Positions 52,377-60,768 of a DNA stretch of 62,391 bases are shown here, in pieces. The position numbers were made by a program, and so were the translations under genes. Source of the stretch: Rhodovibrionaceae bacterium (GTDB lineage Bacteria > Pseudomonadota > Alphaproteobacteria > Kiloniellales > DSM-21159). Under the pieces are notes generated by a model. That model made no database searches. It was not told the DNA's origin and saw only the letters and a program-made list of their open reading frames with translations. The stretch covers positions 1 through 62,391 of the forward strand of contig JANQIA010000244.1 of NCBI GenBank assembly GCA_028282405.1. Reading direction: 5' to 3'. How positions within the stretch are numbered: position 1 is the first letter of the stretch; the number at the start of each line of letters is the position of its first letter.

Positions 52377-53996
52377 ATGGATATCGAGCCGACGTCGGCA
52401 CAGTGCGAACTCGGCAAGAGCGGGCTGAGCGAGGACGAGGTGCGCCAGGCACTGGATCGGATTACCGGCCGGCCGCCCTTGTCCCGCTCCCAGCGCCTGT
52501 CCGCTTTCCTGCGCTATATCGTCGAGGAGACCCTGGCCGGCCGCGCGCAGCGGATCAGCGGCTACGCGATCGCCATCGACGTCTTCAAACGACCGGAGAG
52601 CTTCGATCCCTCGAGCGACTCGCTCGTCCGGGTCGAAGCCGGCCGTTTGCGGCGGCGGCTTGCCGAGTACTACTACGAGGAGGGGGCCGAGGATCCGATC
52701 GAGATCTCGCTCCCGAAGGGCAGCTACATACCAACGTTCAAGACCCGGTCGGCGCGCCGCGTCCGCGACGCCGCCCCGACGGGAACGACGCATCGCGGGC
52801 CCTCCATCGCCGTGCTGCCCTTTCACGACTACAGCGGCAATCCGGACGATCGCTTCTTTGCCGACGGCCTGACCGAAGAGACCACGGCCAATCTCGCCCG
52901 CTTCAAGGATCTCTTCGTCTTCGCGCGCTCCACCACCGCCAGGCTGGCGCGCGAGGGGGCGGACGTTCGCCAGCTTCACCTGGAGCTTGGCGTCGATCTG
53001 GTGCTCGAAAGCAGTCTGCGGAAATCGGACGACAGGGTGCGCGTCACGGTGCAGTTGATCGATGCGGCGACCGAGGGACAGATCTTCTCCAAGCGCTTCG
53101 AGCGCCCCTCCACGCAAAGAGGCGTCTTCGAGATTCAGGATGAGATTGCGCGTCTGATCGCCGGGCACATCGCCGACCGCTATGGGCCCATCGGCCGCTA
53201 TGCGGCGCGCGCGCCGAGGACGGGACGCTCAAGCCGCTGGGAAACCTATCTCTGGGTCATCCGCTTCTACGAGAACTATGCGAAGCATCTTCCGGACCTG
53301 CATCTCGAGGTGCGCGACGGGCTGGAAGCGGCCCTGGCCTCGGACCCGGAGTCCTCGGACGGCTGGGCCGCCTTGGCGGCGGTGTATCTCGACGAATACC
53401 GATTGCATCTCAACGAGCGCTCCGACTTTCCGGCCTTGGACCGGGCTCTGGAAGCGGCGCTGAGAAGCGTCGCCTGCGACCCGGACAACGCCATGGCCTA
53501 TCAGTTCCTGGCCACCACCTACTTTCACCGGCACGAGCGTGCCGACTTCGAGCTTGCCGCGCAGAAGGCCCTGGAGCTCAACCCGGGCCATGCCGATGCC
53601 TTGGCCGACATCGGGTTTTGCTACGCCGCGTCAGGGCATTGGGAGCGGGGGCTTGAGCTGATCGAGCGCGCGCTGGAGCTGAGCCCGGTGCACCCCGGCT
53701 GGTACCATGTGCCGCCGGCGCTGCGTAAGCTGCTGAACGACGACCCCGAAGCGGCGCTCTTGGAAATGAAGCAGAGCCCCATGCCGGGCTTCTATTGGTA
53801 CCACGCCCTCATGGCGTGCTTCTTCGCCTGGGCCGGGCGGGACCGCGAAGCCGCCGACGAGGTCGGGGAGCTGCTGGAAGTGTTTCCCGACTTCGCCGCC
53901 GAGGCGAGACGCGAGCCGCGGATCTGGATGGACGACGAGGCGCTGATCGAGAAGCTCTTGGAAGGCTGGCGAAAGGCCGGGCTTCCCGTCGCTTGA
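52377..53996 (+). CDS. TolB-N/TPR regulator-like protein (adenylate-cyclase-like, no cyclase domain)
   Basis: ATG 52377 is preferred to the track start at 52320; 539 aa. Domain 1 (~25-125), EVRQALDRITGRPPLSRSQR to LPKGSYIPTF, is the module that commonly precedes TolB-like domains in CadC/adenylate-cyclase-type regulators. Domain 2 (~145-285) has SIAVLPFHDYSGNPDDRFFA and DGLTEETTANLARF, TolB-N-like. Domain 3 (~310-520) is TPR-like: NAMAYQFLATTYFHRHE, HADALADIGFCYAASGHWER and LELIERALELSPVHPGWY. No membrane helix and no catalytic cyclase domain. Divergent from the peroxidase unit, which it may control; that link is inference. Confidence 0.8.
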   Translation: MDIEPTSAQCELGKSGLSEDEVRQALDRITGRPPLSRSQRLSAFLRYIVEETLAGRAQRISGYAIAIDVFKRPESFDPSSDSLVRVEAGRLRRRLAEYYYEEGAEDPIEISLPKGSYIPTFKTRSARRVRDAAPTGTTHRGPSIAVLPFHDYSGNPDDRFFADGLTEETTANLARFKDLFVFARSTTARLAREGADVRQLHLELGVDLVLESSLRKSDDRVRVTVQLIDAATEGQIFSKRFERPSTQRGVFEIQDEIARLIAGHIADRYGPIGRYAARAPRTGRSSRWETYLWVIRFYENYAKHLPDLHLEVRDGLEAALASDPESSDGWAALAAVYLDEYRLHLNERSDFPALDRALEAALRSVACDPDNAMAYQFLATTYFHRHERADFELAAQKALELNPGHADALADIGFCYAASGHWERGLELIERALELSPVHPGWYHVPPALRKLLNDDPEAALLEMKQSPMPGFYWYHALMACFFAWAGRDREAADEVGELLEVFPDFAAEARREPRIWMDDEALIEKLLEGWRKAGLPVA

Positions 53997-54084
53997 TCCG
54001 AGGCGCCGCCGACGGCCGCCCGAAGCACCGCACCGAGGGTGCAGCCGTGCTCGGGGACCGTCGGGGAGTCCGGATGATCGCCTG

Positions 54085-54780
54085 TCAGCCTTTGCGGCGG
54101 TGGGCAAGGAAGCCGATCATGCAGAGACCGGCCGCCACAAGCGGCAAGGTGGCGGGGGCGGACAGCGGCGCCGGCGTGACCGTGACACCGGAGCTGAAGT
54201 TGTCGAAGCCAAGACCGAAGAAGCCGGGCCCGGACCGCGCCCCGGCGAACTCGATGCGCAGAATGTCCGCGCTGGCCCGGTTGAACGCCCAGTTTGTCGC
54301 GACCCCGTTCCCCGTATCCGCATCGCCTGCATTGATGGTGATCGTATCCAGCAACGCACCGCCGACCAGGGAATCGAATGCGGAAATCACGAAGCTCTCG
54401 CCGCGATCGATATCGAGGATCTCGCCGCTGACGTTCTGAGTGGCCGTGCTGTAGCTGACAATCAACGGCGAAACCGTAACGCCCGAGGTCAGGCCGTCAT
54501 CGGTCAGGAAGAACTGCCCGATGTTCTCCCCTGCCGCCGGACCGTCGGGGCCGACGCCGTCAAACGCCGTGCGAGGACCACCGACTTCCGCGAGGACCGG
54601 CGTATTGCCGTTGGCGAGAGAAAAAGTGACGCCGGCCGTAGCGGCGAACTGATTGGAGATGGCGAGACCTTCCGACGGCACGGCGCCCGGAACGGTTTCG
54701 AAGTCGATCACCACCGCCTCCGCCTGGCTTGCGAGGCTCAGGACGGAAACAGCGGCGACGACGCTCAGCTTGTTGAACAT
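54085..54780 (-). CDS. VPLPA/PEP-CTERM-like exported protein A
   Basis: Exported protein of 231 aa. Signal peptide MFNKLSVVAAVSVLSLASQAEA. The body is beta-rich (DFETVPGAVPSEGLAISNQF and TITINAGDADTGNG). The C terminus is a sorting tag: APLSAPATLPLVAAGL, a hydrophobic helix CMIGFLA and a basic end HRRKG, as in the PEP-CTERM/VPLPA-CTERM families processed by exosortase. ATG start with GAAGGAA. Ends convergently 88 bp from the TPR gene. Surface or matrix association is inferred from the tag; no exosortase gene lies in the window. Confidence 0.82.
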   Translation of the reverse strand: MFNKLSVVAAVSVLSLASQAEAVVIDFETVPGAVPSEGLAISNQFAATAGVTFSLANGNTPVLAEVGGPRTAFDGVGPDGPAAGENIGQFFLTDDGLTSGVTVSPLIVSYSTATQNVSGEILDIDRGESFVISAFDSLVGGALLDTITINAGDADTGNGVATNWAFNRASADILRIEFAGARSGPGFFGLGFDNFSSGVTVTPAPLSAPATLPLVAAGLCMIGFLAHRRKG

Positions 54781-54844
54781 CTTGAATTCCTTCTTGTCAT
54801 GCCTGTTCGCGGCCTCGGGAAGACGCGGGCCGGATAATGGAGTG

Positions 54845-55564
54845 TCAGCCTTTGCGGCGGCGGGCGATGAAGCCCAATAGACCGAGGCCCGCAGCCATCA
54901 GCGGCAGGGTGGCGGGCGCCGACAGCGGCACAGCCGGGTCCGTCGTGCTGACGGTCACCCCTGTCAGATTGAACCGCGCCACTATGCGATCGTCTGGATT
55001 GACGCGAAAATCGGCAAAGGTAAGGAAGTTGGTATTGAAGTCGGACTCGTTGTCGATAATGAGCTGTTGGAAGTCGCCTAGGCTTGGGCTGACGCCAGCT
55101 TGAAAAATACTGAGGTTCGACGTTGTCCGTAACGAAAACTGCGCAATAAATGGCGGCAGCCCGCCCTGATTGGGACCGTTGAGTGGGCCCGATTGGGCAA
55201 TGAAAAGGTCAACCACCGGTGAAGATGAACCTAGCATCCAATCGTCGTACAGTAACGCCCGAGACGTCCCTGTGGCGGTGTACGAAAACCCATCGACCGT
55301 GATGCTGAAATTGCTGATTCCATCATCGGCGAAGACAAATCCATCGGGAACGATCGAGCCATCGTAGGTGAAGCTGCCGCTGACGCTGTCGCCGACATTG
55401 AGATCCCCTGCCCCGCTCGCGCTACCCCACAAGCTGAATCTGTCGATCGCTCCGGTGAACGTGAAGTTCAATGGAACGGCGTTCGCGGCAAGTGGTGTGA
55501 AGGCGACCACAGCCGCCGCCAACAAATAACAGACTCTCGTCTGTCCCTTCCCCAAAAGTTTCAT
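54845..55564 (-). CDS. VPLPA/PEP-CTERM-like exported protein B
   Basis: ATG 55564 is preferred to the track's TTG 55579: it is followed by a clear signal peptide (LLAAAVVAFTPLAANA) and preceded by GGGGAAGGGACAG. 239 aa. Beta-rich body (LNFTFTGAIDRFSLWGSASG) and a C-terminal tag VPLSAPATLPLMAAGLGLLG then FIARRRKG, almost the same as in protein A. The ribosome-binding stretch and start are part of a 24-bp tandem duplication. Proteins A and B are otherwise dissimilar. Partners for surface anchoring by the same sorting system. Confidence 0.82.
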   Translation of the reverse strand: MKLLGKGQTRVCYLLAAAVVAFTPLAANAVPLNFTFTGAIDRFSLWGSASGAGDLNVGDSVSGSFTYDGSIVPDGFVFADDGISNFSITVDGFSYTATGTSRALLYDDWMLGSSSPVVDLFIAQSGPLNGPNQGGLPPFIAQFSLRTTSNLSIFQAGVSPSLGDFQQLIIDNESDFNTNFLTFADFRVNPDDRIVARFNLTGVTVSTTDPAVPLSAPATLPLMAAGLGLLGFIARRRKG

Positions 55565-55580
55565 CTGTCCCTTCCCCAAA
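55540..55580 (-). repeat. two tandem copies of a 17-bp unit at the start of CTERM protein B
   Basis: tctgtcccttccccaaa occurs at 55540-55556 and 55564-55580 with a 24-bp period on the + strand. On the coding strand this duplicates the purine-rich ribosome-binding stretch, one copy before and one just after the ATG. Confidence 0.75.
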
Positions 55581-55771
55581 GTATCCCGTTTGTATTTGTC
55601 GAAACCGAACCGAAAGGTTCGTTCGACTTCGATCGAAGCGCGGCCGCCCCAAGATGGCGCGCTTTCTAGTGAGCAATCAGAGCTTTAATTTGAGATTGAA
55701 ATCAATGAGCAATGCTGCAACTGTACTGTGCGCAAATGCACATCAGTTGGTTTTCATGGTGACGAACGCCC

Positions 55772-56683
55772 ATGGAATGGGACGATCTGAAATACGTTTT
55801 GGCCACGGCCCGCGCCGGCTCGTTCCTCGGGGCCGCGCATCTCTTGAAGGTGACCCATACGACCGTGGGGCGGCGCATCAAGGCGCTGGAACGCGATCTC
55901 GGGCAACCGCTGTTCAAGCGCACCCGGGACGGGGTCGAGGTAACCGATCTTGGCCGCCGCATTCTGCCGACGGCGGAGGATATCGAAAATCAGATCAGGC
56001 AGATCGTGCTGGCCAGTGAGGCCGAGACCGCCGAGCCGGAGGGCCATGTGCGCGTTCACACCGCCGCCTGGATCATCGAGCATCTGCTCATCCCGGAACT
56101 GCCGAAGTTCCATGAGCAGTTCCCGAAAGTTCAGGTGTTCTTCTTCATCGATGTCGTCGATGCGGTTGCGGATTCGGCTGCTGCGGCCCTCTCCTTGCGC
56201 TTCGATGTCATGGCGAAGCGAAGCGAAGTCGAGACACGGGTCGCCGACATTCCTTTCTCGCTCTACAAAGTGCGCGGCGCAGACGATGCGCATCTCAAAT
56301 GGGCAACGACCCATGGCGCCAATGTCGCGTTGCAAACCGCCGGATGGCTGGAAGGGCAGGGCGTACCGCCGGAGGACGTCAGCCTGTTCGCGAGCGATGC
56401 GAGCTCCCTGCGAAAGGCAATCGAAACGGGACACTACAAGGGCCTTCTTCCCGACTTTCTAGCCGGGCAAAGCGGCAACCTCGTGCGGGTCACCGAAGGG
56501 CCCCCGGATCTGATCCGGCGACTGCGCTCCATAACGCCGCGCCGCTCGCTTGCCCTGCCGGAGGTGCAGGCCGTCTTGAGCTGGTTGACGGACACACTGA
56601 AGCGCTCACCCGCCACGCAGCGGGACCCGGAGCCTCGGACGGCCACGCGCCCGCCGACCTCTTCAGGCCCAACGAGGCCCTAG
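55772..56683 (+). CDS. LysR-family transcriptional regulator
   Basis: LysR regulator of 303 aa. HTH: MEWDDLKYVLATARAGSFLG and THTTVGRRIKALERDLGQPL. The effector domain starts near residue 90 (GHVRVHTAAWIIEHLLIPEL). The C-terminal ~30 residues are a Pro/Thr/Arg-rich tail (ATRPPTSSGPTRP) with no family meaning and might be a fusion of intergenic sequence. ATG start. Target genes are not obvious: it is not divergent from a metabolic gene, and ends convergently with the GntR gene. Confidence 0.9.
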   Translation: MEWDDLKYVLATARAGSFLGAAHLLKVTHTTVGRRIKALERDLGQPLFKRTRDGVEVTDLGRRILPTAEDIENQIRQIVLASEAETAEPEGHVRVHTAAWIIEHLLIPELPKFHEQFPKVQVFFFIDVVDAVADSAAAALSLRFDVMAKRSEVETRVADIPFSLYKVRGADDAHLKWATTHGANVALQTAGWLEGQGVPPEDVSLFASDASSLRKAIETGHYKGLLPDFLAGQSGNLVRVTEGPPDLIRRLRSITPRRSLALPEVQAVLSWLTDTLKRSPATQRDPEPRTATRPPTSSGPTRP

Positions 56684-56713
56684 GTCGCGCCAAGCGCGCC
56701 GGCTGGCAGCGGT

Positions 56714-57409
56714 CTAGGCGCTCTCGCCTTTGAACAGGCGGGTCTTGGAGCGGGTGACATGGTCGCGCATGGCACGGCGGGCCTTCGCCGGCTCGCCGTC
56801 GACGATGGCCCGCAGCACCGCCTCGTGCTCGGCGATCAGCCGTTCCCGCCGCACGGCGACCGGCGTGGCGTTCATGCGGCGGGAGATCTCGATCGCCATA
56901 TGCACGCGGCTGGCGACGGACTGGAACGCGTTGACGAAGAAGGTGTTGTGGGTCGCCTGGGCGATGGCCAGGTGGAAGCGGAAGTCGTCGAGGATGCCGC
57001 CGCGCTCCGGGTCCATCAGGCCGGTGCAGAAGGCATCGAAGGCCGCGTTCATGGCCTCGATGTCGTCGGCCGTGCGCCTGGTCGCGGCGAAGTAGGCGCA
57101 TTCGCCTTCATGGGCGATGCGGAAGTCGTAGCACTCCTCGATCTCGGCCATGCTGGCGACGCCTTCGGGGAGCTGCGGCGAGGCCGCCGTTTGCCGCAGC
57201 ACGTAGCTGCCCGAGCCTCTGCGCGACTCGATCAGGCCCTCGGCCCGCAGCCGGGCCAGCACCTCCCGCACCACCGGCCGTGAGGCGCCGTAGTTGCGGC
57301 AGAGCTCGACCTCGGGCGGCAGGCGCGTGCCGATGGGAAAGCTGCCGTCGATCACCAGCCCCAGAATTCCGTCGTAAACCTGCTCGGTCAGGGTCGCTCT
57401 CTTGGTCAC
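56714..57409 (-). CDS. GntR-family regulator (FadR/FCD subfamily)
   Basis: Regulator of 231 aa, GTG start. N-terminal winged helix: TLTEQVYDGILGLVIDGSFP, TRLPPEVELCRNYGASRPVV and EVLARLRAEGLIESRRGSGSYV. The C-terminal FCD effector domain (~90-225) includes DFRFHLAIAQATHNTFFVNAF and AEHEAVLRAIVDGEPAKARR, with the Asp/His residues expected to hold a metal ion and ligand. It diverges from the TAXI-TRAP operon. Two matching 17-bp palindromes lie in the shared region, so it probably represses both its own gene and the operon until an intermediate binds. Confidence 0.93.
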   Translation of the reverse strand: MTKRATLTEQVYDGILGLVIDGSFPIGTRLPPEVELCRNYGASRPVVREVLARLRAEGLIESRRGSGSYVLRQTAASPQLPEGVASMAEIEECYDFRIAHEGECAYFAATRRTADDIEAMNAAFDAFCTGLMDPERGGILDDFRFHLAIAQATHNTFFVNAFQSVASRVHMAIEISRRMNATPVAVRRERLIAEHEAVLRAIVDGEPAKARRAMRDHVTRSKTRLFKGESA

Positions 57410-57465
57410 AGACGTCTCTTTCAGAACCTGCCGCTCAATCGCGTAGTCTCAGCGTGATATAAGAT

Positions 57466-57482
57466 AATTTGTCTGACAAATT
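57466..57482 (+). promoter_or_regulatory. GntR operator 1 (perfect palindrome)
   Basis: AATTTGTC-T-GACAAATT is a perfect 8-1-8 inverted repeat. It resembles the TnGTC-GACnA type of FadR-subfamily site and lies 57 bp upstream of the regulator gene's GTG. Confidence 0.7.
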
Positions 57483-57606
57483 GTCAAGGCGATCTGAGCT
57501 GACCAGGAAGTAAGGCAAAGAAAAACAATATAAAGCAATAAATTAGCTGCAAGCCGTCAAGTCGTTCTGTGATCATCGGTGCTTGAGAGTGAGCTTTTCA
57601 AGATTC

Positions 57607-57623
57607 TATTTGATTGACAAATT
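57607..57623 (+). promoter_or_regulatory. GntR operator 2
   Basis: TATTTGATTGACAAATT matches operator 1 at 14 of 17 positions. It contains TTGACA and lies 134 bp before the binding-protein start, where bound regulator would block the operon promoter. Confidence 0.6.
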
Positions 57624-57756
57624 TGCCCCTAACTCTAGGGTCGTGCGCCACAAGACGCAGGGTCCGCGAAAAGGGGCCTTCGCCCTAAGAATGGCACTGC
57701 GAGACAGAAAGAAGCGTGGCGCGAACAAACGCACCACGAGCAAGGAGGAAACCGAG

Positions 57757-58710
57757 ATGTCGAAGCTGACCAAGTTGGTGAAAGGTACAACGCTTGCCGT
57801 TGCCTTGGCGGCCGCCGGGGCCGTGGCGGCGCAGGCGGAAGAGTTCGTGCTCTCGACCGGCTCGCAAGGCGGCTCCTGGTATCCGCTCGGCGGTGCCATC
57901 AAGGGCATCATGGAGCAGAACGACCCCAACGTTTCGGTCACGGTGAAGCCGGGCGCTGGCGTCGCCAATGTGGTCGGCGTCTCCGCCGGCAAGTTCCCCA
58001 TCGCCTTCGCCAACACCATTTCGACGGTCGATGCCCTGGCCGGCCGGCCGCCCTTCCGCGAGCCTGCCCAGAACGTCTGCAACCTCGGCACGCTCTATCC
58101 CCAGTGGTTCCAGATCGTCGCCCGCGACGACGCCAACGTGAACTCCATCGCCGACTTCAAGGGCAAGCGTCTGACCACGCAGCAGAACGGCAACACCGGC
58201 GAGTTCCTCACCCGCGGTCTGCTCGATGCGGTCGGCCTGAGCTACGACGACTTGGAAGATGTCTCGCACGTCTCCTATTCGGACTCGGTCAATCAGATGA
58301 AGGACGGCCACGCCGACATCTTCACCCTTGGCACGGCGCTGCCGGCGGGCGCGGTGATGGACGTTGCCTCCAGCCGCGATATCGAGATCGTTCCCGTGAC
58401 CGAAGAGATCTTCGAGTACTTCAAGGACAGGAACGCGGCCTTCATCAAGCGCACCATCAAGGCGGACAGCTACCCCGGCCTGAGCAAGGATGCCGAGGCC
58501 ATCACCTATGGCACGCACCTGATCGCCGCCTGCGACTACGACGGCGAGATCGTCACCCAGATGCTGACGGCCGTGGTCGACAATCTCGACTCGCTCTCCT
58601 CCGTCAACAAGAGCATGGCGACCCTGACCCTGGACGACATGTCGGCTGAGATTGGCGTGCCGTTGCATCCGGCCGCCGCCGCCTTCTACCAGGCACGCGG
58701 CGTCAACTGA
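57757..58710 (+). CDS. TAXI-family TRAP transporter substrate-binding protein
   Basis: ATG 57757 preceded by AAGGAGGA; the track start 57583 is rejected. 317 aa. Signal peptide (TLAVALAAAGAVAAQA). TAXI landmarks: LSTGSQGGSWYPLGGAIKGI, VSVTVKPGAGVANVVGVSAG and ADIFTLGTALPAGAVMD, and a C-terminal AAAFYQARGVN. The periplasmic component captures a carboxylate-type ligand for a Na+- or H+-driven permease encoded 149 bp downstream. Glutamate/2-oxoglutarate-type ligands are known for other TAXI proteins; here the ligand is unknown. Confidence 0.93.
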   Translation: MSKLTKLVKGTTLAVALAAAGAVAAQAEEFVLSTGSQGGSWYPLGGAIKGIMEQNDPNVSVTVKPGAGVANVVGVSAGKFPIAFANTISTVDALAGRPPFREPAQNVCNLGTLYPQWFQIVARDDANVNSIADFKGKRLTTQQNGNTGEFLTRGLLDAVGLSYDDLEDVSHVSYSDSVNQMKDGHADIFTLGTALPAGAVMDVASSRDIEIVPVTEEIFEYFKDRNAAFIKRTIKADSYPGLSKDAEAITYGTHLIAACDYDGEIVTQMLTAVVDNLDSLSSVNKSMATLTLDDMSAEIGVPLHPAAAAFYQARGVN

Positions 58711-58723
58711 TCTGTCCCGAGGT

Positions 58724-58789
58724 ACCGGCTCCGCCCCTCCCATTCTCCGCCTTGCGGCGGGAGTTTGCCTGGCTTGGGGTGGAGCCGGT
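58724..58789 (+). terminator. long hairpin between TAXI binding protein and permease
   Basis: ACCGGCTCCGCCCC and GGGGTGGAGCCGGT pair over 14 bp (one G-U), enclosing a smaller GC-rich stem around CTCCGCC-TTG-CGGCGGGAG. No T-tract. Likely an attenuator or RNA-stability element lowering permease relative to binding protein. Confidence 0.55.
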
Positions 58790-58859
58790 CGTCTTGCGCC
58801 CAATGGCGTGAAGGACCGAGGGGGCCGCAGCGGTCCCCGGGGATGAGGCGACGGCCAAG

Positions 58860-60716
58860 ATGCTGCGAGACCACCGCGACATCGTCGGGCTCCTGATCAG
58901 GGGGCTCCTGCTGACCCTGGCGATCAGCCATCTGTACTTCGCGCTGGCGGGCTATCCCGGCCCCTATCTGCTGCGCGGATATCATGTGGCGATCGGGCTC
59001 GGCCTGGTGTTCCTGACGGTCACCTGGAACGGCGACAAGGTGGCCCGTCCCAGCCTGATCAACGTGGTGCTCGGCCTCGCCGTCGCCTTTGCCGCCCTCT
59101 ATCCGGCGCTCAATCTCGAGTACGTCGAGCTGCGCTTCATGTATGTCGATCCGCTGTCCCACTGGGACCTGATCGTCGGCACGGCGCTGGTGGTCCTGGT
59201 GCTGGAGGGCACGCGGCGCATGCTCGGGCCCGCGCTGCCGGTCGCCGCCTTGGGTTTCATGGTTTTCGCCCTGGTCGCGACGCAAACCTCCTACGAGGTA
59301 CTGGTCGAGCAGCTCTTCCTGACCACCGACGGCATCTTCGGCATTCCGGTCGCCGTCTCCGCCACCTACATGGTGCTCTTCATCGTCTTCGGCGCCTTGG
59401 TCGAGCGCATGGGCGTCGGCCAGCTCTTCATGGACTTCGCCATCGCCCTGACCGGTCGGCAGGTCGGCGGCCCCGCCAAGGTCTCCTGCATCACCAGCGG
59501 CCTCTTCGGCTCGGTCTCCGGCTCGGCTGTGGCCAACGTGATGACCACCGGCGCCTTTTCCATCCCGCTGATGAAGCGCATCGGCTTCAAGCCCTCCTTC
59601 GCCGCCTCGGTGGAGGCGGTGAGCTCCACCGGCGGGCAGATCATGCCGCCGGTCATGGGGGCGGCCGCCTTCGTCATGGCCGAGTATCTCGGTGTCAGCT
59701 ACCTGACCGTCGCCGCCTTGGCCCTGGCGCCGGCGGTGCTCTACTACATCGCCGTCTTCGCCGCGATCCACTTCGAGGCCAAGCGCCTCGACATCGGCAC
59801 CGTGCCCAAGGACCAGCAGATCCCGATCGGCAAGGTGCTGAAGGACCGCGGCCATATGTTCCTGCCGCTCGTCATCATCATCGGCGTTTTGCTGCTGGGC
59901 TATTCCGCGGCCTTCGCGGCCCTCTGCGGGATTGCCGCAATCCTGCCCTCGGCCTTCCTGCGCAAGACCACCCGCCATCATGTCACTTTGAGCAACACTC
60001 TGGCCGCGTTGGAGCAAGGTGCGCGCAACGCCCTCGCCATCGTCGCGGCGACCGCCTGCGCCGGCATCGTCGTCGGGGCCATCAACATCTCCGGCATCGG
60101 CCTCGGCTTCTCCAACTTCGTGATCTCGGCGGCGGGCGACACACTGGTCGTCGCCCTGCTGCTCAGCATGCTGGCCGGCGTCATCCTCGGCATGGGCATG
60201 CCGACCACCCCGGCCTACATCGTGCAGGTGGCGCTCTTGGTGCCGGCGCTGGTCAAGCTCGGCGTGCAGCCGGAGGCGGCGCATCTCTTCGTCTTCTACT
60301 TCGCCATCCTCTCCGCGATCACCCCGCCGGTCGCCATGGCCGTCTATGCCGCCAACGCGCTGGCCGGCGCCAAGGTCTGGGAGTCCAGCATTAAGGCAGT
60401 GAAGCTCGGCCTGCCCGGCTTCATCATTCCCTTCCTCTTCGTCTACGAGCCGGCGATCCTGCTGCAGGGTGACGCGCTCCACGTGACACTGGCGCTGGCC
60501 CAGGCGGTCCTCGGCGTTGTCGTGCTGGCGGCGGCGCTGCACGGCTATCTCTTCGCGCCGCTCAGGACCTGGCACAAGGCGCTGCTGCTGATCGCGACGG
60601 TCGGCCTGATCTATCCGGACTGGCGCGCCTCCCTGCCGGCCCTGGCCTTCATCGCGGTGGTCTATCTGACCTCGCGCATGACCGCCGCGGTGCCGGCCGA
60701 CAGCAAGCAGGGGTGA
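58860..60716 (+). CDS. TRAP transporter fused permease (DctQ/DctM type, TAXI)
   Basis: Inner-membrane protein of 618 aa, ATG start. The N-terminal ~170 residues (DctQ-like helices, for example LLLTLAISHLYFALAGYPGP) are fused to a DctM-type transporter domain. Landmarks: VERMGVGQLFMDFAIALTGR, GGPAKVSCITSGLFGSVSGS, SSTGGQIMPPVMGAAAFVMA, LGMGMPTTPAYIVQVAL and ITPPVAMAVYAANALAGA. The fused form is the rule for TAXI systems. It carries the ligand in with a cation gradient. The opposite-strand 795-aa ORF is a shadow. Confidence 0.93.
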   Translation: MLRDHRDIVGLLIRGLLLTLAISHLYFALAGYPGPYLLRGYHVAIGLGLVFLTVTWNGDKVARPSLINVVLGLAVAFAALYPALNLEYVELRFMYVDPLSHWDLIVGTALVVLVLEGTRRMLGPALPVAALGFMVFALVATQTSYEVLVEQLFLTTDGIFGIPVAVSATYMVLFIVFGALVERMGVGQLFMDFAIALTGRQVGGPAKVSCITSGLFGSVSGSAVANVMTTGAFSIPLMKRIGFKPSFAASVEAVSSTGGQIMPPVMGAAAFVMAEYLGVSYLTVAALALAPAVLYYIAVFAAIHFEAKRLDIGTVPKDQQIPIGKVLKDRGHMFLPLVIIIGVLLLGYSAAFAALCGIAAILPSAFLRKTTRHHVTLSNTLAALEQGARNALAIVAATACAGIVVGAINISGIGLGFSNFVISAAGDTLVVALLLSMLAGVILGMGMPTTPAYIVQVALLVPALVKLGVQPEAAHLFVFYFAILSAITPPVAMAVYAANALAGAKVWESSIKAVKLGLPGFIIPFLFVYEPAILLQGDALHVTLALAQAVLGVVVLAAALHGYLFAPLRTWHKALLLIATVGLIYPDWRASLPALAFIAVVYLTSRMTAAVPADSKQG

Positions 60717-60768
60717 TGCGAAAGATCGCAATGGAAAACAGAGCTTCAGGAACGATGGGGATGGTGCG

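Larger units (their letters stand above)
57410..57756 (+). other. 347-bp divergent control region, GntR/TAXI operon
   Basis: AT-rich compared with its neighbours. It contains two probable GntR operators (57466-57482 and 57607-57623). The second includes TTGACA, which could serve as a -35 element. The track ORF from 57583 into the binding protein has no signal-peptide-like start and is regarded as upstream leader. Confidence 0.6.
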
